NCBI GenBank assembly: GCA_030052745.1
Contig: JANBVO010000026.1
Coordinates: forward strand, 310,001 to 374,000
DNA: 64,000 bases
Reading direction: 5' to 3'
From: Pleurostoma richardsiae
Lineage: Eukaryota > Ascomycota > Sordariomycetes > Calosphaeriales > Pleurostomataceae
Below the pieces are notes generated by a model that did not search any database, was not told the DNA's origin, and worked only from the letters and a program-made list of their open reading frames with translations. Positions within the stretch are counted from its first letter, which is position 1; every line of letters begins with the position of its first letter. Positions 56,157 to 64,000 of this stretch are shown here, in pieces. Made by a program: the position numbers and the translations under genes.

Positions 56157-59100
56157 CTAGTTGGCCTCAGCTGCAAGTTGCGGCTGCTGTTCAGTCTCGT
56201 CATCCCCCGCGGGCATGTCGTGGAAGGTCTCCCAGAAGTTGTCTCCTGGGCCCTCGTAGCCCTCGTACGCGGTGAGGACTGAATCGAAGGACACGTGGAC
56301 ATCGGCGTCCCTACCGCCGTGGCCACCGCCCAGCATCGGCGGCGACGAGGGCATCACCATGTCGGTGCTCAGGAAGTTGCCGAAGTTGAGGGCTCCAGTC
56401 GAGGCTAGGTGGGCGTGAACGCCGTCGCTGTCAATGTTGGGAAGGCTGCTGAGGTCGAGGTCGGCGAGGCCGTGCGCTGGCGATCCCGCGGTGAACTCGT
56501 TGGCCTCGGACAGCAGCTGGTTGAGGGTCGCCGTGAAGGGCGAGTCGAAGTTCGCAGTGTTAAGGCTGTGCTCCTCCAGTGCGAAGTGGGCGTGGAGGTG
56601 CTGGTGGCGAGGGGTCCGCCGGCGGCTTGTGCTCGCTGTAGACTGTGTTCCTGAGGCCCGCGGTGTTTTGGTTGGTGTCTTCTGCAGTTGAAGAAGCCCC
56701 TGGCTTGGGGACGCAGGGATGACCCGCACTGAGCGTATCGATTTCGAAATGCTTCGGGTGATAGGGCGGTGGCTTGGCGTCGGTCGTGTCGGCGTCTTGA
56801 ACGGCCCGCTGCCGGCCGACTGGTCGTTGGGAGGTGTGCAAGGACGAGGCGGCGGAGTCCCAAACAAGTCTTCCATGTCGTCGTCCTCGGCTTGAGGCCG
56901 CCCGGGCGTGGCGAGCACAGGAGGCAACTTCTCGGTGTTCTCCTTCTCCAGCATCGCCTTGGGCTCGGCGAAATCCACAGCAGTCTTTACCACATTGACC
57001 TCGAGTTCTCCGAGTATCTTCGGGACACCATCTTTTCTTGGAGAAGGAAACAGCAGGCGTCTCGTCGTTCCTAGCTGATCATCGTCAAGCGCAATGGGGC
57101 TGTCAGCAGTACCGCTGCCTCTAGAATGAGTCGACCCCGGTCGGCTCTTCGAGGGGTTTCCCGGCGCATGTGCTGGATTGCCGGAAGGCTGGGTCATCTG
57201 ACTGAAACCTTGTGAAGGAGGCTCGACAGAGCCTTGCGGCTGTCTAACACTATCCAATCCATCTAGTGGCTTCTGCATCGACTCATCATCTCCAGGTCCG
57301 AGCGGATCCGTGGTAAAATACGCCTCGGAAGTCGGGTTGATCGGACCTTCGCTCTGGGTGCGTGCCCTCTTTGATCGCCCATTGCCGTTCTTAGACTCGC
57401 GCTTCCTACGCGGTTGGCCTAAGCGTGATGCATCCTTCTCCCACCTGTCGGGCGGTCGATGACACTTGAACTTCGCAAGCCAGATACCACAAGCTGCAGA
57501 GACATCAGTTACTTCATTCACGAACAATGGATGGAGATCTCATCTTACGGTTGCACAGGAGGAGTTCCGTCCAGTTGCGCTTGTCTTCCGTCACGGCCAG
57601 GGCCTTCTTTACCAGCCGGTACCGTGTAGGCCTCCCATTCGTGTCTCGGTCAAGCACATCGATAGCCGTGACGTGGCCGGGCTTCTCTGAAAACTCGTAG
57701 AATCCAGGAAGTCCGTCGTGGTCCTGAGTCCACATTTTCCGCCACGTCGGGGTCTCGATAGCACCACAGTTCTGACAGTACGGAGGCATCTCTCCGCTCT
57801 CGATGGCTTTCTCCAACCTCTCCTTGATGGTTTGTTTCTTGACGAAGTTCTTGTTAGACCTTGTAGTGCCGCCGGCATCGCTAGGAGGGCAAGGTGCCTC
57901 TGAGAGCGACGTTGGGGGGAGAGTCAATGAGGGAAGCGTCACAGGGTCACTGGCTGGCACGGAGGGCACAGCGGCACTCATCGATACAGCCCGGGCCATC
58001 TGCCGCGGAGCGGGAACGGTCGGCAGGGCCATGCTAGGAAGTTCGACCTCAGTGCTCGCAACATTACCGTCAGACTGGCCCTGTCCTGTGGCGGCAGGAG
58101 TGGGGGCCTCAGGTTTGCGGTCTTCGCTGGCAACTGTAGTGGGCGCGGGCGCCGGCTCGGTCGTCTGACTGTCCGAGTCTCGATCGGGCAGTGGCGGTAG
58201 AGTCGGCTGCGGAGCCGGTTCGCCGGCTGTAGTTGAAACCGGGGCTTGCCCGAAGGACCCAGATCGGCTGAGCTTCGGTTCAGTGCTTGCTCGCTGCAGC
58301 TGAGGGACACCTGGCTGGTTCAGAGCCGTTTGAGGCGGCAACGGCGGCTTGGTCGAGGGCTTGGCCTTTGTCGGGGGGTTGTAGATGCTCTGTTTGGGGA
58401 GTAACTCCGGGTCACCGGGATTGACCTGTTCAAAAACCAGACCTCCGGGCACGCGGCGCTGTCTCCGACCCTTGGGAGCGCGGGCCGGCTGTGCTGGTAG
58501 CTCTTCCTGGACTTGCTTGGGAAGGGTCTGCGGAAGCTCCTCCTCGTCAAAAAGGTCATCCATCCCCCCGCTCATAAAACCCGAGTCCGGTTGCTGTGTC
58601 GGCATCGGCGGAAGGATAGGACTAGATGGCATGGGGCTGGAATGCATGAATTGCGCAGACCGGGGAACAGGAGGTGAGGACGCAATATCGGCGGGACTGT
58701 CTCCAGGGGTGTACCCGAAAGGAGACTGCGCGATGGACTCAGTCGGAGACCGGGCATCCTGTGTCTGTCGCATGAACATGCTAGTGTCGAATTGTTCGTA
58801 AGTTACGCCTCCATCAAACTCGGCCAGCGACTCTCTTCTGGACCTGCTCGACTGGGCCATCCTGTTGACCTGTGGCCCGAGAGCCATCGGGTTGGGCACG
58901 GGAGTGGGTGCTCGTGGACCGTCATGCAAATGTCCCGCTGCAGGCAGCCCTTCACCTCCTGCCATGACAGGCCGCATGGTGCGTAGGGAGCCTGATGTAC
59001 TCGCGGCAACACGGAGCGACTCCTGCGTAGCACCGAGAGGCGCCTTGTCCGTCCAGTCGGCTTTCGTAGTCGTGGCCCTCTTCTTCCTTGGGCCCTCATC

Positions 59101-60192
59101 CCCATCGGTAGCATCCTCCATGGCGGAAGTATTGCCATCGGGTACGGGAAGGGGCTTCTTTCTCGGCCGTCCCCTTGGCCGTCCAGTTGGTGCCTTCCGG
59201 GATGCCCTCGATGAAGGGCGCGAAGGCGCGGCTGATTTCTTCGACGCATCAGCCGCTACTGGTCCGGGAGCAGCTGGTTCTGGGGTTTGCGCCACAGGCT
59301 GTTCCTCGGGAACAACGCCCTGGGACGATGGCGGTGCCGGAGCGAGAACAGGCCTAGGAGTGGAAGTGGTGCGCGGTGGAGCTGGTGATTGCCGCCTAGA
59401 CTCAGTTCTGGAATGCATTGTCATCTCAGGCCGAGCCGGCGCTAGGGACGGCGATGGAACGGAAGCCACGTTGGCCGAGCGACCCAACGACGGATTTGCC
59501 TGCATGAATGAACTCCATTCTGTGGCGGCCGTCTCAGAAGGACTCGAAGCACTTCTTGCGATAGATTGGTGGCCCATGTCGGCGCTGATAGAGGATGTCT
59601 CGGCTCGCTGCAGCTTGGGAACAGCAGTGAGCTTGAGCTTCACCTCCAAGGTCTCCTTGATCCCATTCCGGAAGATTGCGAGGACATTCTTTGTCACTCG
59701 GCCGGTGACGAGCTGCCGAGCGTTGGGATCGAGGTTCGCCGCTGCAGGATCCAGAGCCCATGAGAGCATTCCCTGGCCAACCAGGGGGGTGTCGGGCTCA
59801 GAGTAATCGTAGGCGTAGATGGTGTAGTCGAGGTTAGGTTGGCCGGCGAGCTCGGGGCTGCACTGAGTGATGGCCTTGAGACATAGCCTCAGATCGACGA
59901 CGCCGATTGTATTCCTCTCGTCGATGGGTATCGTCTGTATCTGCAGGATCTGTGGCCAGCGGGCCAGGCAGTGAACCTGGCCGTCCTTGTCGAAGGTATA
60001 ATGCACCTTGACTGCGCAGCGAGGGAGAGACGGTCAGCAAGCCTCGGCGGAGTAGACAAAGACACACAATGATGCCGCGTGCTTACCTCCCATGGGCCGT
60101 AATTGCAGGCCGAGCTCGTCGGTGTCCTGGGCGTTTGCTGGTGGTGCAGGTGCCGGAGCACCCCCCATCCAAGGTGCCCCGGGCGAGGCCAT
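56157..60192 (-). CDS. Ams2/Spt21-type GATA-like histone gene regulator
   Basis: Exons 60192-60087, 60011-57549 and 57493-56157 encode 1301 aa. The N-terminal domain (residues about 30-170) is the Ams2/Spt21 type: VHYTFDKDGQVHCLARWPQI, TIGVVDLRLCLKAITQCSPE, YTIYAYDYSEPDTPLVGQGM and GRVTKNVLAIFRNGIKETLE. The middle is a long disordered region with AT-hook-like GRPRGRPRKKP near 310. The zinc finger has Cys781 and Cys784 (PYCQNCGAIETPTWRKMW) and Cys855 and Cys858 (LLCNPCGIW). The 70-residue loop between the pairs is far longer than in normal GATA fingers and is a hallmark of this subfamily. In fission yeast Ams2 controls histone gene expression and centromeric chromatin; Spt21 does so in budding yeast. 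The third exon supplies a long acidic C-terminus. Intron 2 splits the finger just after CN. Confidence 0.9.
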
Positions 60193-62051
60193 TGTGACCA
60201 GACACCGTCAGAACCCAGCAGCTGTGAGGAGCCCTTGTGGGATCGCAGCAGGGCAATTGACGGGAAGACGAGATCGTGGGAGATGCAGAGGAAGCTGACG
60301 AGACGAATTGGAGTGTGGATGAATAGAGTCGAGGGTTAAACGGTGGTGGTTATGCACGACGTGCAGAGGAGGCTGGTGTCATGCCTCGTGGGCGCGTGCT
60401 AGTCGCGTTCTGCAGGTGGATCTTGGGGCCGGGCGGCTCGCTCGCAGTGAAATTTGCTGGCGAGACCCGAGGGAACGCAGTTGTCTGGGGCGACAGGAGC
60501 TAACGGCAATTGAGGGCGACTACAGACAGAATCTTCAATTCGGCAGATCCAGTCCATGCAGGGAGAGGGAGAGGGAGATGAAGTTGGAAAGGCTATTACG
60601 GGTAGAATGCACGCTTTGACGAGAGGGGAGTTCGCGATGGCGGTCGTGTGTGTTTGTTGCCGTGTGTCTGGACGACTTTCCCGATTGGGGAGACGGTTGG
60701 AGCCGCTGCAGCTCTGCCCGCAGGCGAACGAACGAGCGGACAAGGAAGGAAAGACGCTTGCACCAGTCACGTCAACCGCCTGCAGAACACCCGACAGCAC
60801 CTGGATGGATATTGACTGCAGCAAGGTACCTGGGGCGGTACGTGTCGCAGCTACAGGTACCTTCGCAGGGCAAGGGAGACAGACTGGAGACAGACCGAGG
60901 CGGATGGACGCGGGCTGGACGTGACCGTGTAGTCGGATTGGCCGCCTAGAACGGAGTAGGAGCGAGCTGCTAACCTGGAGGAGGCACGCAGTGCGGTGCA
61001 GTACGCGCTGAGAACACGCCTGCGCGCACACGGCTAGCGTAGGTACGGTGCGTAGGTACGGTACCTAGGTGCGGTACGTAAGGCGAGGTACCTTAGGCTC
61101 GTACCGTCTAGGCCCCTCTCGGCTTTTGTCTGACAGCCAAACAGCCAGACAGCCAGCGCCTCTCCCGGGGCTCTGAGTGGGGCCCACAGGGAGAAGGAGG
61201 GATGACGCGGGGCGTGATGGGTAGAGGTGGATTGGGTGGATTGGGTGATCCGATGGCACCTCGATGTCTCGAAAAACGGCACTTCACCCTCCCCAAGCTC
61301 GGACTTTAGCGGGAGCAACTCCGGCGACGCTCGGGAGGCAGCAACGCAGCACCGGCCGATGAGAGAGTTTTCTGAGGGGGTTTCGAGTTGGGATTCTCGA
61401 GGAAGACCCGGGCCACGCGGGAGGGCGCGGAGCTCTTATTTATACTGCCGGCAGATAAGGTGAGGTGAGACTCGACAGAGAGTTTTGCTGCCCCCTCCCA
61501 TCCCGTCCTGCCCAGCGTTTTTACCTTATCCTTTATCCTGCCTAAGTAACTCCGTATCTTATGTTTTTTTCCCACGCGGGTTTCGCCTTCTCATCCCTCT
61601 CCTTTGACTCCCGTCCTGCACCATCAACGATGCCTATGACTCAACCCAAGGCATCTCCCCCATCCCTCAGACGATAGGACGATCATCCACACGGACTATC
61701 GCCATCACCGCCCTTGATTCCACCACTTTTTCCCCCGTTCAAAACTGTTCACGTTCTGAGCCCCCGACCAATCACATAACACCATATCAACCCCCCGCCT
61801 AACAATTTCCATCAACAATCACGCATTTCAATCCGGTCATTTCCTGTCGGCCAATGCTCGGCATATTGAAACTATTCCCAGATTTCTTAGTGTGTTCCGT
61901 ATATCCTTCGAGGCTATCAGCACCATAACACACGCACTCACTCAGCCTCACACAGGCACACATACCTAGGAAGGTATTAATGCAGCCTTGCCGCTTTGCC
62001 TGTCATACATAGGTAGATAGCCTGGAAAATAAATATGATACAATATGTGAT
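60193..62051. other. Intergenic, Ams2-type gene promoter
   Basis: 1.9 kb without a supported gene. A dense cluster of GTAGGTACGGTACCTAGG-like words lies at 61038-61106. The right end is the 3' flank of the hydrolase gene. Confidence 0.45.
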
Positions 62052-63601
62052 CTACTCCTCCTTCCACGAAGCCTTGCCATTCCCGTCGGTCGTCGTCTTC
62101 CGCGCAACGACCTCCTCCACCACCTCCTTGACCCCCTGCTTGCCGCGCCGCAGCCCCACCAGCCGGTTGACCACCTCCTTCTGTGAGTATTGGCCCTCCC
62201 GCACCAGGTCCGCCACCTCCTGCTCCGTCGGCAGCCCGAACCCGTGCGGGTACTCCCGGTAGTCCCGGTCGTTCAGCAGCTGCAGCGGCGCCGCGTCCCT
62301 TGGCATCTCGAAGAACGGCTCCGTCACCGGGCCGCTCTCTTCCGGCCTAATGTCCTCCAGTGTCGCCGGTTGCCACTTGGGCGCGTCCTTGCGGATCAGC
62401 CGCGCCGACACCCCCTCGGTGAAGTCCGGGTGTGCCATGAACCGGCTGGCGATCTGGTGCTCCCGCACGAACGTCTCCGCCACGCTCCATTTGCGCCCGA
62501 TGCGCATCTGCCGTAGCGCCACGTGCACCGACGTCGGCGACCGCTGGTGCAGGCTCTCCAGTGTCTTCTCCGCCCACTCCTTGGTCGCGCCCTGCTCCTC
62601 CTTCAGCGCCGCGATGATCTCCGCCACGCTCTCCTTCCCGAAGCACCGGTCGATCGCCTTCCGGAGCTCGCCCGCCAGCAGGATCGGCTGGTCGTGCGGC
62701 AGGCCCGTGCAGTACTCCTCGATAGTTGCGTTGATCACCTCCAGCCGCTTCTGCAGGCTCTGGAAGTCCTTGAAGCGCAGCTCCGCCAGCCGCGACTCCA
62801 GGCTCGGCAGGCTCGTCGAGTGCAGGTAGTGCGTGGCCACGCCCGCGTAGAAGACGTTGGGGCCCGTGAGCCGGTCGCTGGTGAGCGCCAGGTACGTGCC
62901 CACGTGGCCCGGCATCCGCGGCAGGAAGAAGGACGCCCCAACGTCGGGGAAGAAGCCGATCGTCGTCTCGGGCATGGCGAACACCGTCCGCTCCGTCGCT
63001 ATCCGGAACGGCGCGTGCACGCTCAGGCCGACGCCTCCGCCCATCGTGATGCCGTCCATGAACGCAATATATGGCTTCTGGTAAGTGGCGATGAGATGGT
63101 CCAGCCTGTATTCGAGGCCGAAGTAGTCCGCCGAGAACTTCTGTCCCTCCGGCCCTTTCTTGTTGGACTGTGCCAGGGCTACCACGTCTCCGCCGGCGCA
63201 GAGCGCTTTCTCCCCCGCGCCTTTCAGCACAACCACATTAGCCATATCCGACTCTTCCCATTCGAGCAACCGCGGGACGATCTTCCGTATCATCGAGGCA
63301 TCGAGTGAGTTGAGTTTCTTCGGCCGGTTGAGCTCGATCGTCCGCAGGCCGTAGAGGCTGTTGAAGAGGACATCCTCCGGTTCGTCGCCCTCCTGGGGCC
63401 CGAACTGCTTGTACGTCTTCGACGAGATCTAATGCGGCACGTAAGCGGGGTATTCCGGGTGACAATTGCGCAGACGGTGGTCATCCGTACCGACGCCATC
63501 TGGATCTTAGCTCTTAGGGGCATTGTGAAGGTGCCTCTGCAGCCGCGGGACGCAGCTGATGCTGCTGGGCCAGCGCGAACCACGAACGCCTTGGCGAACA
63601 T
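62052..63601 (-). CDS. Mitochondrial 3-hydroxyisobutyryl-CoA hydrolase
   Basis: Exons 63601-63491 and 63428-62052 (62-nt intron) give 495 aa. The first exon is an Arg/Ala-rich mitochondrial targeting peptide (MFAKAFVVRAGPAASAASRG). The crotonase-fold core follows: LRTIELNRPKKLNSLDASMI, VVLKGAGEKALCAGGDVVAL (oxyanion hole), PYIAFMDGITMGGGVGLSVH and TVFAMPETTIGFFPDVGASF with the catalytic Glu of the PET motif. The C-terminal half contains KWSVAETFVREHQIASRFMA and the conserved DFTEGVSARLIRKDAPKWQP block that separates HIBCH from enoyl-CoA hydratases. It releases 3-hydroxyisobutyrate from its CoA ester in valine breakdown in the mitochondrial matrix. An ordinary enoyl-CoA hydratase is the main alternative but would be about 290 aa. 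Confidence 0.93.
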
Positions 63602-64000
63602 CTAAATGTCGGATCCTAAGGCGGTGGGATTGTTCAGACTGAGCATCGGAGGAGGGGAGGCACGGCACTGGACCAGATATTCGCTGCAGCTGCCAAGCTA
63701 CCTTGCCGCTCCCAGCCGAGGGTTGTCAAACGTTTTCCCACCGCCCGGCAGAATGGAAGCTCGCCGGATCATAGTGGAGCCGCGTCCTCAAGCCACCTAC
63801 ACCTTAGGTACCTCACCAGCTAGCCAATCATCAAGCTCTACCTAGGTAGGTACCTTAGGTAATTACTGAAGCTCTGGCAGCTGGGGCTGTTGAATTGCAG
63901 CTTCAAGGGGTCTGATTTCTGAATCACGGCTGGGTTCCGAAATAATGCGGATACGGGATCAATTCAAAGGAATTGGCAGTCTTTATCAAGAGAATTACGT
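63602..64000. other. Hydrolase upstream region, window end
   Basis: It contains the promoter of the 3-hydroxyisobutyryl-CoA hydrolase gene. A run of ACCTTAGGTACC / CCTAGGTAGGTACC words lies at 63796-63866. No gene is supported before the window ends. Confidence 0.5.

Noticed and set aside
62523-63308. 261-codon plus-strand frame
   Set aside because: Antisense shadow of the 3-hydroxyisobutyryl-CoA hydrolase; Arg/Leu-rich without domains.
1-64000. CRISPR arrays, bacterial operons, phage genes
   Set aside because: No spaced direct repeats of the right kind; genes are spliced and eukaryotic throughout.

Overview
The window looks like nuclear DNA of a filamentous ascomycete, most likely a Sordariomycete. 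The genes have short introns (about 45-160 nt, one of 328 nt) with GTRNGT donors and CTRAY branch points. Coding DNA is GC-rich, intergenic stretches are long, and the proteins are typical of that group (Rox3/Med19, Ams2-type histone regulator, Zn2Cys6 and bZIP factors, DAL5-type permease, RTA1, DUF7708-STAND). I saw no convincing tRNA, rRNA, CRISPR array or bacterial-type operon. Exon joins were built by reading splice sites by eye and checking that reading phase closes exactly.

Left part (0-17 kb), mostly housekeeping: a DUF676-like alpha/beta hydrolase (+), MED19/ROX3 (-), ALB1 (-), a TPT/DMT sugar-phosphate-type transporter with a 6-nt microexon (-), mitochondrial IF3 (-) divergent from IMP1 (+), then VAC8 (-). 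A short inverted-repeat element and a stop-interrupted coding relic lie at 11.6-12.05 kb.

Middle (19.5-30 kb), accessory: a compact three-gene set of metal-dependent amidohydrolase (+), Zn2Cys6 regulator (-) and DAL5-like MFS permease (+). A 20-bp perfect palindrome containing CGG-N10-CCG lies upstream of the hydrolase. The layout suggests an inducible uptake-and-hydrolysis module. Beyond it lies a decaying stretch with a broken RTA1 gene and a zinc-cluster ORF that stops just after the DNA-binding domain.

Right-centre (30-46 kb): SNF4 (AMPK gamma), a 1300-aa RhoGAP, divergent mitoribosomal genes mL38 and uL4m, a 1110-aa NLR-like STAND NTPase, and a multi-span membrane protein of unknown function.

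Right part (46-64 kb): an ATF/CREB-type bZIP factor flanked by two long gene-free regions (2.6 and 4.3 kb), RPA3 with a tandem repeat in its first intron and an unusual open frame running on in phase after its stop codon, an Ams2/Spt21-type GATA-like regulator, and mitochondrial 3-hydroxyisobutyryl-CoA hydrolase. Mitochondrial translation and protein processing (IF3, IMP1, mL38, uL4m) and chromatin/DNA maintenance (RPA3, Ams2, MED19) are the recurring housekeeping themes.
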